This document shows positions 6,128 to 14,640 of a stretch of DNA of 31,601 bases, in pieces (position 1 is the stretch's first letter; each line of letters begins with the position of its first letter). Made by a program: the position numbers and the translations under genes. The notes beneath the pieces are model-generated. The model searched no databases and was not told the origin of the DNA. It saw nothing but the letters and a program-made list of their open reading frames with translations. The stretch is from IMG/VR virus record IMGVR_UViG_3300005921_000011, positions 1 through 31,601 of that record. The stretch is one strand, 5' to 3'. This DNA comes from a virus.

Positions 6128-7614
6128 TGCTGCAGCACGGGGACACCAGCAGGGCGCGTGCAGCCCGGCAACCGATGACGGATGCCGAGTTTGAGAGCGC
6201 CATGATTGACGACATGGGTCGTTTCTACGATGATCCCGTGGGCTATGTCTATTACGCGTTCAATTGGGGCGTTGGTGAGTTATCGGAGTCTGATGGACCT
6301 GATACGTGGCAGCTCGCGTTCCTCGAGAGCATCGCCGCGAAGCTCAAAGCCGACCCCGATGCGAACATCCGCGAAGCAACCGCAAGTGGGCACGGAATTG
6401 GAAAAACAACTGTCACGGCTTGGCTTATTCTGTGGTGCATGTCGACGCGCCCTCACCTTTCGGGCGTCATCACGGCAAATACCATGTCCCAGCTGTCCAC
6501 CAAGACGTGGCGAGAGCTCGCCCTTTGGTACAAGCGGGCGGCCAACAAGCACTGGTTCAAGTGGTCCGCGACCAAGTTCTGGCACGTCAAGGACCCTGAG
6601 ACTTGGTTCGTCTCGGCCGAACCTAACACCGAGCACAACTCCGAAGCCTTCGCCGGACGACACGCCAAGTACAAGATCATAATCTTCGATGAGGCCTCCG
6701 CCATCCCCGACAAGATCTGGGAAGTGACGGAAGGCGCGATGACCGACCCCCGCTCGATCTGGTGCGTGTTCGGCAACCCGACGAAGAACACCGGCCGGTT
6801 CAAGGACTGCTTCGGGCACGACAGCGCCCGCTGGGGCCGCCGGCACGTTGACTCCCGTACCTGCAAGATGACAAACAAGGTGGAACTCGATGAGTGGATC
6901 AAAGCCTATGGAATTGACTCAGACTTTGTTCGGGTCCGCATCCTCGGACTCTTTCCCCGTTTCGGGGCGATGCAGTTTATCTCTACCGAATCTGTGGATC
7001 GGGCCATGCTCGCCGACATGCCCTATGAAGCGTGGTGCATGCTGCCCGTCGTGTTTGGCGTGGATGTTGCCCGGTATGGTGACGATAAGTCCTGCATCGC
7101 TATCCGCCAAGGACGTAAGCTTCACGAGATGAGGAAGTTCCGCGAGGTCTCGACCATGCAACTCGCCGCGGAAGTCGTCGCGGCGATGAAGGACTACGGC
7201 AAGGTCGCGGCCGTCTTCGTGGACGGAGTCGGAGTCGGAGCCGGCGTGGTCGATCGCCTGCAGATGCTCGGGCACCCCGTCATCGAGGTGAACGGCGGCG
7301 AGACTGCCTTCGAGGAGGTCACGTACTACAACAAGACCGCCGAGATGTGGGCCCGCATGCGCGAATGGCTCAAGGGCGCCAAGCTCCCCGAGAAGGACAG
7401 TGAGCTGCGTCTCGCTTTGATCGGGCGAGAGTACTACTTCGACGACAAAGAACGTATAAGGCTTGAGCGGAAGAAGGATATGAAAAAGCGCGGCTTGGCG
7501 TCGCCTGATGAGGCTGACGCGCTGTGCCATACCTTCGCCGAGGAGCTGGGCGACCTGATTCGCAACAGCTTTGAGCCCGATGACGAATCCTTCGAACCGG
7601 AGACTCCCACGTGA
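6127..7614 (+). CDS. terL: Terminase large subunit (TerL)
   Basis: 495 residues if started at ATG 6127 (TAATG overlap); ATG 6175 (MTDAEFES) is an alternative, and both SDs are weak. TerL is the ATP-driven DNA packaging motor and headful nuclease. ATPase part: Walker A GHGIGKTT at 88-95, Walker B IIIFDEAS with D188/E189, then a coupling segment VFGNPTKNTGRF. Nuclease part: acidic residues D313 and D320 in GVDVARYGDD, D366 in VFVDGVG, and a late acidic site DEADAL (461-466). Length and order fit a complete enzyme. Flanked by packaging genes and followed, with overlap, by a small gene. Confidence 0.95.
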   Translation: MLQHGDTSRARAARQPMTDAEFESAMIDDMGRFYDDPVGYVYYAFNWGVGELSESDGPDTWQLAFLESIAAKLKADPDANIREATASGHGIGKTTVTAWLILWCMSTRPHLSGVITANTMSQLSTKTWRELALWYKRAANKHWFKWSATKFWHVKDPETWFVSAEPNTEHNSEAFAGRHAKYKIIIFDEASAIPDKIWEVTEGAMTDPRSIWCVFGNPTKNTGRFKDCFGHDSARWGRRHVDSRTCKMTNKVELDEWIKAYGIDSDFVRVRILGLFPRFGAMQFISTESVDRAMLADMPYEAWCMLPVVFGVDVARYGDDKSCIAIRQGRKLHEMRKFREVSTMQLAAEVVAAMKDYGKVAAVFVDGVGVGAGVVDRLQMLGHPVIEVNGGETAFEEVTYYNKTAEMWARMREWLKGAKLPEKDSELRLALIGREYYFDDKERIRLERKKDMKKRGLASPDEADALCHTFAEELGDLIRNSFEPDDESFEPETPT

Positions 7615-7832
7615 CGTACAACCTTGTACAGAAAACCCACTATATGATTCCCGCGCCCTCTGCCTATCCCGGCATGTGGGAAGTGTACTCGAGCTTGCCT
7701 AACTGGACCGGCGGACCGCCGGAGTTCAAAGGGCGGTTCCCCACGGCTGATCTCGCGCAAGCGAAGGTGCTCAGCCTGAATAACAGCTCTGCCGCGAATG
7801 CTAGCGGGCAGGGCAAAGACTCGTTCGACTAA
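7611..7832 (+). CDS. Unknown 73-residue protein
   Basis: GTG start at 7611 overlaps the terL stop (GTGA), with GGAG 8 bases upstream. The sequence starts MTYNLVQKTHYMIPAPSAYPG and continues with WEVYSSLPNWTGGPPEFKGRFPTADLAQAKVLS, a compact mixed fold with several Trp/Tyr/Pro. The tail is Asn/Ser/Gly-rich. This type of small protein between terL and portal is common in podoviruses, but no function is known to me. Confidence 0.5.
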   Translation: MTYNLVQKTHYMIPAPSAYPGMWEVYSSLPNWTGGPPEFKGRFPTADLAQAKVLSLNNSSAANASGQGKDSFD

Positions 7833-7845
7833 CAGGAGCCGTGTA

Positions 7846-8301
7846 ATGGCCGACGCCAAGAAGCGCTTCTTCCAGGGGGAGAAAGGCGCAACGCCGATCG
7901 TGGACTTCAACGCGCCGGTGCCCGAAGAGTCGCATGAAAAAAAGGCCGCGCTCCTCGAGTACCACATTGCGAAGAAGATCGGCGAAGACTTGGTCCGGAC
8001 CTACCCGGGGCGCCAGTGGCACGTGAACGTCGATACGCGCAACGAGAGCATCGTCATCGCCTGCCCGAACCTGAGCAAGCGCATGGGCTACCGCATCAAC
8101 ATGCGCCGCGACAACATCGCGGCCCTCCTGCCGCGCTGCCGTAAGGCCGCCGGCGAGATCCTCGAGCGCTACGGCGTCTCCCGCGGCAGGATCATCGACC
8201 CGTACGCGATCGAAGACATGCCGCGCGACTTCCAAGACAACGTGATCTCGGAAGACGCGAGGCACACAGTGGACAAGTGGAACAACCGTGCCAAGCAATG
8301 A
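7846..8301 (+). CDS. Unknown 151-residue protein upstream of portal
   Basis: Start ATG 7846 (MADAKKRFFQG) is preceded by AGGAG with 8-base spacing; an in-frame ATG at 7798 overlaps the previous gene and lacks an SD. The protein is charged (many Lys, Arg, Asp, Glu). A helical middle (KAALLEYHIAKKIGEDLV) is followed by strands (WHVNVDTRNESIVIACPNLS) and an Arg-rich C-terminal half. It has no recognised motif. The position just before the portal and a 14-base overlap with it suggest a head-assembly or packaging helper, by context only. Confidence 0.55.
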   Translation: MADAKKRFFQGEKGATPIVDFNAPVPEESHEKKAALLEYHIAKKIGEDLVRTYPGRQWHVNVDTRNESIVIACPNLSKRMGYRINMRRDNIAALLPRCRKAAGEILERYGVSRGRIIDPYAIEDMPRDFQDNVISEDARHTVDKWNNRAKQ

Positions 8302-10684
8302 CCCGCAGCGTAGCTCGATCGCCGAGACTCGACCGTTAGCTGTTGACCCGGCCTACGAGTACACGCGCACGCCGGCGGACCTGCCTCCGGGCATGGCAGC
8401 GAGCTCGAGCGGGGATCCGCGGCCGCCCACGGCCGGCAGCCATGAGTTGCTGAACCCGGCCGGCAACATCGCTGACCCGGCCGGGGGCATGGGACAGGCG
8501 CGCGGCAGCATGGGCGTTGCGCAGTCAGATGGGTGGTGCATCCAGAAAGCGCAGGACATCTACCTCAACTCCCGCAACTACCTCGACTCGAACATCACGC
8601 TCGGGTGGGAACGCAACCTTCACCACTTCCACGGCGAGCACGGGCCGGCGACGCCCTACACGCGTCGGGACTGGAAGCGCGCCCGGACCTTCCGTCCGAA
8701 GACGCGCGCGAACACGAAGGCCTCGGAAGCCGCCCACGCGGCCGCAGCCTTCGCCACGCAAGACTACATGGACATCACGGCGACGGACCCGACCAATGAG
8801 CAGCAGGTCATCTCGGCGCACGTAAACAAGGCGCTGCTCCAGAAGCGGCTCGAGGTCGTGCCGTGGAACTGGTTCCTGACCGCGCAGGGCGCCTTTCAGG
8901 ACACGAAGGTCTACGGCATCTGCGTGTCGCACCAGTACTGGCGCTTCGAGCAGGTGAAGGAAGTCGTCCCGGCGTTCGACGATCAGGACCGCCCGATCAT
9001 GGCCCCGTCCAGCGAGACCGGCGAAATGCTGCCGATGGGCCGCGAGAAGATGCGCATCATCGTGGATATGCCGCAGGTGGACATCATTCCGCCGGAGTGC
9101 TTCCTCTTCGATCCGATGTGCGACTGGCGTAATCCGGCGCAGACGAGCCCCTACCTGTGCATCATGTTCGGAATGTACGCAGGGGATGTGCTCAAACGCA
9201 TGAACATGGACAGCCCGAAGACGGGCCAGCCCGTGTGGCGCAAGTACTCCCTCGGGGAGATCACGTCTGCGGCGAAAGAGAACATCGACAACCGTACCCG
9301 GCGCGCCCGCGAAGGATACCGCCGCGTCGACCCGACGACCGACAAGGCGTCAGATGAATTCATGATGGTCTGGGCACACCTCAACATCATCCGCGAGGGC
9401 GGCGTTGATCTGGCGTACTGGACGCTCGGCACGCAGCTCGTGCTGACGGACCCGATCCTGCTGACAGACATGTATCCGCATCTGCAGCCCGGCGAACGTC
9501 CCTTCGTAGTGGGGTTCTCCGCGATCGAGAGCAACCGCAACTACCCCGATGGTGACGTCGCCCAGATGGCGCAGCTGCAGGAGGAAATCAACTCCGTTGC
9601 AAACCAGCGACTGGATAATGTCCGCCTGGCGCTGAACAAGCGCTACTTCATCCGCCGCGGCTCGCAGATGGACCTCGATGCGCTGATGCGCAACGTCCCC
9701 GGCGGCGGCGTGATGACGAACGATCCCGAGAAGGACGTCCAGGTTGTGAATACGCCGGATGTCACCCAATCGTCCTATCAGGAGCAGGATCGGCTCTCGC
9801 AGGACCTCGACGACTTGGTTGGCGGCTTCGGTCAGTCCAGCATTGCCGCCGGCGGTAAGCAGATGGATCGTGCTGGCAGCATGGACGTCCTTCAAGGGGC
9901 CGCGGGCGCGGTGCAGGACTACGGTATCAAGCTCTTCTTCGAGACATGGATGCAGCCGGTGCTGCGCCAGCTCGTGCGCATGGAGCAGATGTACGAGACC
10001 GATTCGGTGGTGCTGGCGATTGCCGCCAAGAGCACGCCGTTGTGGCAGCGCATGGGCACGGACATCGTGACGGACGAGCTGCTGCAGCAGAACCTGACGG
10101 TAACGATCAACGTCGGCATCGGCAATACGGATCCGGTGAAGCGGGTCCAGAAGATCACCTTCGGCATCACGCAGGTGGTGCAGTTGCCCGACATGGCGCG
10201 GCGGCTCAAGAGTCTCGAGGTGGCGGACGAGATCTTCGGCGCCCTTGGATACAAGGACGCGTCGCGCTTCTTCATGAACGATCAGGAGCTCATTCAGCAC
10301 ATGAAGACCACTCCCCCGCCGCCTCCGCCGCCAGAAGTCATGGTCAAAATGGCCGAGCTCAAGCAGCGCGGGCAGGAAGCGGCCGACCGCGACAAGCGCG
10401 AAACGCAAGCGAATGCGGACAATCACACGTGGCGCATGGCGCAGCTCAACACCACCGAGACGATGGGCCACCTGAAGAACATGACGCAGGAAGAGATCGC
10501 TTCGAACAAGAACACGACGATGCGCGACATCGGCGCGGCGAAGGAAGGCAACCGGTTGGCCGAGGTGAATCTGAAGAGGGCCGACGGGGCGCATGAACGC
10601 GCCGCCAACGCGCGCAAGCAGGCGGTCGACGCGGCGAAGCCGAAACCCAAGCCGAAGCCCGGCGGGGGCTTTCCGCCGAAGTAA
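8288..10684 (+). CDS. Portal protein
   Basis: 798 residues from GTG 8288, overlapping the previous gene by 14 bases; the SD is weak, so the start is uncertain. The portal is the dodecameric channel at the capsid vertex through which DNA enters and leaves. N-terminal 75 residues are Pro/Gly-rich and probably disordered. The core holds the usual portal features: WNWFLTAQGAFQDTKVYG, IPPECFLFDP, NYPDGDVAQMAQLQEEINS, and a long helix-rich part with YGIKLFFETWMQPVLRQL. After a Pro run (PPPPPPPEV) near residue 680, the last 120 residues are Lys/Gln/Arg-rich helices (barrel-like) ending in a KPKPKPKP tail. Size and position between terL and scaffold support the call. Confidence 0.88.
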   Translation: MPSNDPQRSSIAETRPLAVDPAYEYTRTPADLPPGMAASSSGDPRPPTAGSHELLNPAGNIADPAGGMGQARGSMGVAQSDGWCIQKAQDIYLNSRNYLDSNITLGWERNLHHFHGEHGPATPYTRRDWKRARTFRPKTRANTKASEAAHAAAAFATQDYMDITATDPTNEQQVISAHVNKALLQKRLEVVPWNWFLTAQGAFQDTKVYGICVSHQYWRFEQVKEVVPAFDDQDRPIMAPSSETGEMLPMGREKMRIIVDMPQVDIIPPECFLFDPMCDWRNPAQTSPYLCIMFGMYAGDVLKRMNMDSPKTGQPVWRKYSLGEITSAAKENIDNRTRRAREGYRRVDPTTDKASDEFMMVWAHLNIIREGGVDLAYWTLGTQLVLTDPILLTDMYPHLQPGERPFVVGFSAIESNRNYPDGDVAQMAQLQEEINSVANQRLDNVRLALNKRYFIRRGSQMDLDALMRNVPGGGVMTNDPEKDVQVVNTPDVTQSSYQEQDRLSQDLDDLVGGFGQSSIAAGGKQMDRAGSMDVLQGAAGAVQDYGIKLFFETWMQPVLRQLVRMEQMYETDSVVLAIAAKSTPLWQRMGTDIVTDELLQQNLTVTINVGIGNTDPVKRVQKITFGITQVVQLPDMARRLKSLEVADEIFGALGYKDASRFFMNDQELIQHMKTTPPPPPPPEVMVKMAELKQRGQEAADRDKRETQANADNHTWRMAQLNTTETMGHLKNMTQEEIASNKNTTMRDIGAAKEGNRLAEVNLKRADGAHERAANARKQAVDAAKPKPKPKPGGGFPPK

Positions 10685-10743
10685 GTTCACAGTTTGAGGC
10701 CCGGAAGGTGGACCGAGCCCGGGGAAGGGGAGTAAATAGCAGG

Positions 10744-10953
10744 ATGAGCGACCAGAGCAAAGACACCATCAACCTGACGACCGGACGTACGGCGCAGGAA
10801 GATGCTGAGCGACAGACGGAAGGCCCTTCGGGCAATCCGCCTCATCCGTCTGCCGTGGGCGGCGCCGGCGCGGCGAAGTTCGTGAATCCAAGCACCACTC
10901 CCACCTCGAAGGGCAATTACGGCGCCCCGGTGGGCGACACCATTCTCAAGTGA
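10744..10953 (+). CDS. Unknown 69-residue protein
   Basis: The start chosen is ATG 10744 (MSDQSKDTINL); an upstream in-frame ATG at 10708 would add a basic leader with no SD. A GGGGAG lies about 11 bases upstream. The protein is hydrophilic and disordered, with Thr, Ser, Gly, Pro and Asn dominating (NLTTGRTAQED, NPPHPSAVGGAG). First of a string of seven very small genes between portal and scaffold. Confidence 0.45.
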   Translation: MSDQSKDTINLTTGRTAQEDAERQTEGPSGNPPHPSAVGGAGAAKFVNPSTTPTSKGNYGAPVGDTILK

Positions 10954-10962
10954 GGTAACGAC

Positions 10963-11292
10963 ATGCCCGCTGGTCCAGGCGCTCCCCCTTCTGCCCCCGG
11001 CCTTCCGGCCGGCGGCGCACCGCCTCCGGTGCAGCAGGCTCCTGCGATCCCGCAGGCTGCTCCTCCGGTTCGTCAGGCCCCGCCGGCGCCCCCGGCTGCG
11101 CCCCCGGTGCGGCAGGCCGCGCCTCCTCCGCCGGCGGCTCCGACCCTCGGCAACGCTCGTCCGCCCGCGCTCGGCGCGGCGAATGCGCCGCCCGTGAATG
11201 CTCCGGCGGCGGCTCCGCACCCGGCTTCGGTGGTCGGTCAGCCCGTTCGCGGCTTCGGCGGCCCCGTCCGCATGGGTAAAGGTGCAGCGTAA
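10963..11292 (+). CDS. Pro/Ala-rich 109-residue low-complexity protein
   Basis: ATG 10963, preceded by GAGG. Nearly all Pro, Ala, Gly, Gln and Val, with repeats of APPVRQAPPAP (twice) and APPPPAAP. The C-terminus is Gly/Arg/Lys (GFGGPVRMGKGAA). It has almost no acidic residues and no predicted fold. It may be a flexible linker or an interaction tail. The stop overlaps the next start (TAATG), so it is likely coupled. An antisense frame here is open because of base composition and is not credible. Confidence 0.5.
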   Translation: MPAGPGAPPSAPGLPAGGAPPPVQQAPAIPQAAPPVRQAPPAPPAAPPVRQAAPPPPAAPTLGNARPPALGAANAPPVNAPAAAPHPASVVGQPVRGFGGPVRMGKGAA

Positions 11293-11474
11293 TGGGCCTC
11301 GGCCGACAGACAGCCCCCGGCGTTCCCGGTAGCTTTCCGCTGCCGAACCCCGGCGCTACCGGCATGGCATACAAGGCCAATGCCATCCATCCGAGCGCCG
11401 CGGCGGCGCTCAACAAGGGTCCGGCGCAGAACCCCGTCAACGGTGGTCGCCCGGGCATGCTGGGTCGCAAATGA
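11292..11474 (+). CDS. Small Gly/Pro/Ala-rich protein, 60 residues
   Basis: Starts in a TAATG overlap with the preceding gene. It reads MGLGRQTAPGVPGSFPLPNPG, then an Ala-rich AIHPSAAAALNKG stretch and a Gly/Arg-rich end (NGGRPGMLGRK). Basic, probably disordered. No function is known. Similar in style to the previous Pro-rich protein, with which it is probably co-translated. Confidence 0.45.
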   Translation: MGLGRQTAPGVPGSFPLPNPGATGMAYKANAIHPSAAAALNKGPAQNPVNGGRPGMLGRK

Positions 11475-11650
11475 TGAAGATGCCCAAGGTTGGGGGCGCC
11501 GGGAAATTCAAAGCCCCGAAAATTTCCGCAGGTCCGAAGCCGATGAAGATTCACCCTGCCGCGCAGGCGCGCGTTCGCTTGCCGCAGGGCATGGACAACA
11601 CCGGAGACGCCGCGCCGCCGCCATGGCTCCCAGGCGTAGGAAAGATCTGA
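11471..11650 (+). CDS. Tiny basic protein, 58-59 residues
   Basis: Two adjacent ATGs (11471 and 11474) open the frame, overlapping the previous stop (ATGATGA). It reads MKMPKVGGAGKFKAPKISAG, then HPAAQARVRLPQG and ends PPPWLPGVGKI before a TGA at 11648-11650. Eight Lys and two Arg against two Asp make it strongly basic, like a nucleic-acid-binding or capsid-interior peptide, but no motif confirms this. No SD is seen; translation probably relies on coupling. Its TGA overlaps the next ATG (TGATG). Confidence 0.45.
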   Translation: MMKMPKVGGAGKFKAPKISAGPKPMKIHPAAQARVRLPQGMDNTGDAAPPPWLPGVGKI

Positions 11651-11916
11651 TGCCAAGCGTATCTCGAGCACAGCAGAAGGCCATGCATGCCGCCGCGGCG
11701 GGCAACAGCACGATCGGCATTCCGCAGTCCGTCGGAGAGGACTTTTCGGCGGCCGATCATGCACGTGGACCGGCAAAATTACCGGCACGCAAGAGCAGCT
11801 TTGCCACGGCAATGAAAAGCCATGGCTATTCAAAAGGCGAGCACAAGCGCCATCCGGCCACGAGCCACACCTCGGCCTTCGGATCCGAGGGCAACAAGTA
11901 CCGGAAGACGAAGTGA
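11650..11916 (+). CDS. Small basic protein with a DUF3008-like N-terminus
   Basis: 88 residues from ATG 11650, the TGATG overlap point; longer in-frame starts overlap two upstream genes. It opens MPSVSRAQQKAMHAAAAGN and continues with IPQSVGEDFSAADHARG, resembling the short SKAQQ-type proteins (DUF3008-like) of phages and bacteria; the match is by eye. The second half is Lys/His/Ser-rich (KSHGYSKGEHKRHPATSH) and ends KYRKTK. Strongly basic. Probably a head-associated or DNA-binding accessory, unproven. The stop overlaps the next GTG. Confidence 0.55.
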   Translation: MPSVSRAQQKAMHAAAAGNSTIGIPQSVGEDFSAADHARGPAKLPARKSSFATAMKSHGYSKGEHKRHPATSHTSAFGSEGNKYRKTK

Positions 11917-12110
11917 GCATCAACATCAAGCCGAGCCATAAAGGCTTGCTGCACAAGAACTTAGGCGTTGCGCAGGGCTCACCGATCCCGGCAGGGAAAC
12001 TGGCGAAGGCCGCCAACAGCAACAGTGCCGCGGTGCGCAAACGCGCGGTGTTCGCTGAGAATGCAAAGCATTGGAATCATTCAGGAAAGAAGCATCCGTC
12101 CAGTCGATAA
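11913..12110 (+). CDS. Small basic phage protein, 65 residues
   Basis: GTG start at 11913 overlaps the previous TGA (GTGA). The sequence has the pattern SHKGLLHKNLGVAQGSPIP, then KLAKAANSNSAAVRKRAVFAENAKHWNH. This arrangement (HK-x-LGV-x-x-G-x-x-IP...RKRAxFAxNAKxW) is one I recognise as recurring in small proteins of podoviruses and prophages, whose function is unknown. Highly basic, probably helical. Last of the overlapping micro-genes. Confidence 0.55.
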   Translation: MSINIKPSHKGLLHKNLGVAQGSPIPAGKLAKAANSNSAAVRKRAVFAENAKHWNHSGKKHPSSR

Positions 12111-12122
12111 CAGGAGAAACCA

Positions 12123-12458
12123 GTGCCCAACCTACCAGGGGCCCCGGCAGTAGAGTTCGTCGATTCCCGTGAGAAAGACCTGTTCGAGATCGCTCGACGC
12201 GGCGAAGCCGTGCGCGCGTTCCTGCAGTCTACGGAAGTCGGCAAACTCCTGCACGCCCGGGCCAAAGAGATGATCCGCCTAGCCGAACAGGACGCGCTCG
12301 ACGTGGATCCGGATGGCTGGAGCTGGTTCCGGGCTCGCACCAAACTCAGACAGATTCGCCAGCGCGCGACCATAGCGCGGCTCTTCATCAATTGGCTGGG
12401 CGAAGCCATCCTCGAGGGCGACCAAGCCGCCGGGGAATTAGAAGATTACCGCACCTAG
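12123..12458 (+). CDS. Unknown helical 111-residue protein
   Basis: GTG start at 12123 with AGGAG 7-8 bases upstream. Mostly alpha-helical and charged: EKDLFEIARRGEAVRAFLQ, LHARAKEMIRLAEQDAL, then WSWFRARTKLRQIRQRATIARLFINWLG. Ends in an acidic tail (DQAAGELEDYRT). No membrane segment or catalytic motif. It lies directly before the scaffold gene, so a role in head assembly is possible; nothing in the sequence proves it. Confidence 0.55.
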   Translation: MPNLPGAPAVEFVDSREKDLFEIARRGEAVRAFLQSTEVGKLLHARAKEMIRLAEQDALDVDPDGWSWFRARTKLRQIRQRATIARLFINWLGEAILEGDQAAGELEDYRT

Positions 12459-12468
12459 GAGAACGAAA

Positions 12469-13668
12469 ATGGCTGATCCTACCAGCAGTCCGTTAAGTAC
12501 GTCCCAACCCGAGAAGACAATGGATGACAAACTCGCGGATCCCCGTAGAGTAGGTCGTGACCCGAACATTGAGGCTCGGGAACGCATCATGGCAGAGCTC
12601 GACGAACGCATCATTGCGGATCGAGCGGCCGATGATCAGAGATTTTTCGCGTCGGCAGATGTCGATGCACGTGCCGCGGCGCTGGCCGCGGAGATGGCGA
12701 AGGAAGCGCGCGGCGCGCCGCTCGACGTGGACCGGGGACACCGGGACTTGGCCGAGCAGGGCGGCGAAGCGGAACCCGCCAATCTTGAGGATGGGGCTGC
12801 AGACGTTGAGGCGATGAATCCGCCTCCCGCGGCGACGAAGCCAGCGGTGCGCGAAGCGCAGCGAATCAGCCACAAGGGCGAGGACCCCCTCGGCGAGTAC
12901 GTCGTTCGGGTGGAGGGCAAGCCCAAGTTTAGAACCGTTGTGGACGGCAAAGAGCGTTTGATCGACCTCGATGACGCACGACGGGAGCTCCAGTACGGTT
13001 TGGCGGCCAAAATCAGGTTCGACCAAGCGAACGAACTGAAGCGACAGCTCGAGGCGAAACTGAGAGCCCCGGCGCCGACGCCAGTGCCCGCAAAACCAGC
13101 GGCACCTGCGATCGACGACCTGGCCTTGGCCCAAGGGCTGGTCCGAAGTCTCGTGAGCGAGCCAGAGGACAAAGCGGCGGCGAAGATGGCTGAGACGTTC
13201 CGGACGATCCGACAGGCGGCAGCGCCTGCGGTGGACGTGAACGCCGTGGAAACCCGCGCCGCTGAGCGAGCGTTAAGAACGATTGCAGAACGCGAGAATC
13301 AAAGGGCACTGCAGAGCGGCCTCGGCCGGTTCAAGCAGGACTACCCTGACATTGCTAGCGACCCCGATCTGTTTACACTCGCTGACAAGAGAACGAATGA
13401 CATTGCTGCGGCGAACCCCACGTGGGCTCCCGAGCAGGTCATGTTAGAAGCTGGAAAGCAGACACGCGAATGGATGGCGAAACTTGGTGTCAAGCCCTCC
13501 AACGCGGCGGTACAGCAGGCCAGTAACCGTCAGCAACGTAAAGAGACTCTAGTACCGATGCCGCAGACGCGCACAACGCGTCCGGTGGCTGCCAAGGCCG
13601 AAGAGACCGACAACTCCCCGCAGGGGATCATGGCGGAGCTCAGAAAGAGCCGAGGTCAGCCGTACTAG
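12469..13668 (+). CDS. Capsid scaffolding protein (probable)
   Basis: 399 residues, SD AGGAG before ATG 12469. Scaffold proteins guide coat assembly and leave before packaging. The sequence fits: hydrophilic, Ala/Glu/Lys/Arg-rich, N-terminal 130 residues disordered and acidic, a middle segment (EYVVRVEGKPKFRTVVDGKERL) that looks like a small strand unit, long helices such as DDARRELQYGLAAKIRF and ERALRTIAERENQRALQ, and a short basic C-terminus (ELRKSRGQPY) of the kind that contacts coat protein. It immediately precedes the major capsid gene, the usual place. There is no sequence signature, so the call rests on composition and order. No protease gene is visible. Confidence 0.72.
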   Translation: MADPTSSPLSTSQPEKTMDDKLADPRRVGRDPNIEARERIMAELDERIIADRAADDQRFFASADVDARAAALAAEMAKEARGAPLDVDRGHRDLAEQGGEAEPANLEDGAADVEAMNPPPAATKPAVREAQRISHKGEDPLGEYVVRVEGKPKFRTVVDGKERLIDLDDARRELQYGLAAKIRFDQANELKRQLEAKLRAPAPTPVPAKPAAPAIDDLALAQGLVRSLVSEPEDKAAAKMAETFRTIRQAAAPAVDVNAVETRAAERALRTIAERENQRALQSGLGRFKQDYPDIASDPDLFTLADKRTNDIAAANPTWAPEQVMLEAGKQTREWMAKLGVKPSNAAVQQASNRQQRKETLVPMPQTRTTRPVAAKAEETDNSPQGIMAELRKSRGQPY

Positions 13669-13683
13669 ACGGAGGACAAGAAA

Positions 13684-14625
13684 ATGTCAGGTCAAGTTTG
13701 GAGCACGTCCGCACTCGGCGGATACATGTGGTCGCCAAACCTGTCGCGTAAGCTGCGCACGGCTCTTCAGCCGATGGTGCGCTTCCGTCAGTTTTGCGAT
13801 GCGAAAGAGGCGTTCGGCCTCGGCATCGGTGCGACGTTCAACTGGAACATCTATAGCGATGTCCAGCAGGCCGGCTCGACTCTGGTGGAAAACCAGGTCA
13901 TGCCCGAGACCAATTTCATCATCACCCAGAACTCGCTGACCATCACTGAGTATGGCAACAGCGTGCCGTTCACGAAGAAGCTGGACGATCTGTCCGAGCA
14001 GCCCGTGACGGAAATCATCCACAAGGTCCTCAAGAACGACGCCCGCAAGGTGCTCGATCTGGCGGCCTACAACCAGTTCAACGCCAGCCCGTACCGAATT
14101 TGGGGCACCAGCACCAGCACGATCGTGGTCAACACGAACGGCACGGTGTCGGGCACCAGCTCGGGCCCGCTGACCAACACCCTCGTGAAGGTCATCGCGG
14201 ACTACATGGCCGAACAGAACGTCCCGACGTTCGACGGCGTGAACTACATGGCCATCTTCCGGCCGACTCCGTTGCGCGCGTTCAAGAACAACCTTGAAGG
14301 CATCAACCAGTACACCCCGGAAGGCTGGCACGTGATCATGAACGGCGAGAAGGGCCGTTACGAAGGCATTCGTTTCGTCGAGCAGACCAACATTCCGCTC
14401 GCGACGAACAGCCTCGGTAACACCTTCGCCAATACCGATCGCGGGTTCTTCTTCGGATCTGACACGGTGGTCGAGGCCTTCGCGATCCCCGAGGAAATCC
14501 GCGGCAAGATCCCCACCGACTACGGTCGTTCGCGCGGCATCGCGTGGTACGCCGAGCTGGGCTTCGGTATTGCTCACACTGAAGTACCGGGCAGCCGTAT
14601 CTTCGTGTGGGACAGCCAGGCCTAA
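13684..14625 (+). CDS. Major capsid protein, HK97 fold, possibly N4 gp56-like
   Basis: 313 residues; a strong SD (GGAGG) precedes ATG 13684. It forms the head lattice. Visible features fit the N4-gp56 coat group: a strand TFNWNIYSDVQQAGSTLVE (laying out the E-loop), then NSLTITEYGNSVPFTKKLDD, a long helix (KVLKNDARKVLDLAAYNQF), a Thr/Ser-rich loop, FRPTPLRAFKNN, and the near-terminal GRYEGIRFVEQTNI strand. No cleavable prohead domain is apparent, consistent with a separate scaffold. Its codon use is smooth and it is followed, one gene later, by a strong terminator, as expected for a highly expressed gene. The subfamily is uncertain. Confidence 0.85.
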   Translation: MSGQVWSTSALGGYMWSPNLSRKLRTALQPMVRFRQFCDAKEAFGLGIGATFNWNIYSDVQQAGSTLVENQVMPETNFIITQNSLTITEYGNSVPFTKKLDDLSEQPVTEIIHKVLKNDARKVLDLAAYNQFNASPYRIWGTSTSTIVVNTNGTVSGTSSGPLTNTLVKVIADYMAEQNVPTFDGVNYMAIFRPTPLRAFKNNLEGINQYTPEGWHVIMNGEKGRYEGIRFVEQTNIPLATNSLGNTFANTDRGFFFGSDTVVEAFAIPEEIRGKIPTDYGRSRGIAWYAELGFGIAHTEVPGSRIFVWDSQA

Positions 14626-14640
14626 GAGGGGGAACTACAC

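Noticed and set aside
9350-10690. 446-codon minus-strand open frame
   Set aside because: Covers the 3' half of the portal gene; no domain is recognised and the portal reading is certain.
10946-12040. 364-codon minus-strand open frame starting with a signal-like MRTAALLLLAAFASF
   Set aside because: Tempting as a secreted protein, but it is antisense to a chain of plus-strand genes with linked start/stop overlaps and turns Pro/Arg-rich, as expected of a shadow.
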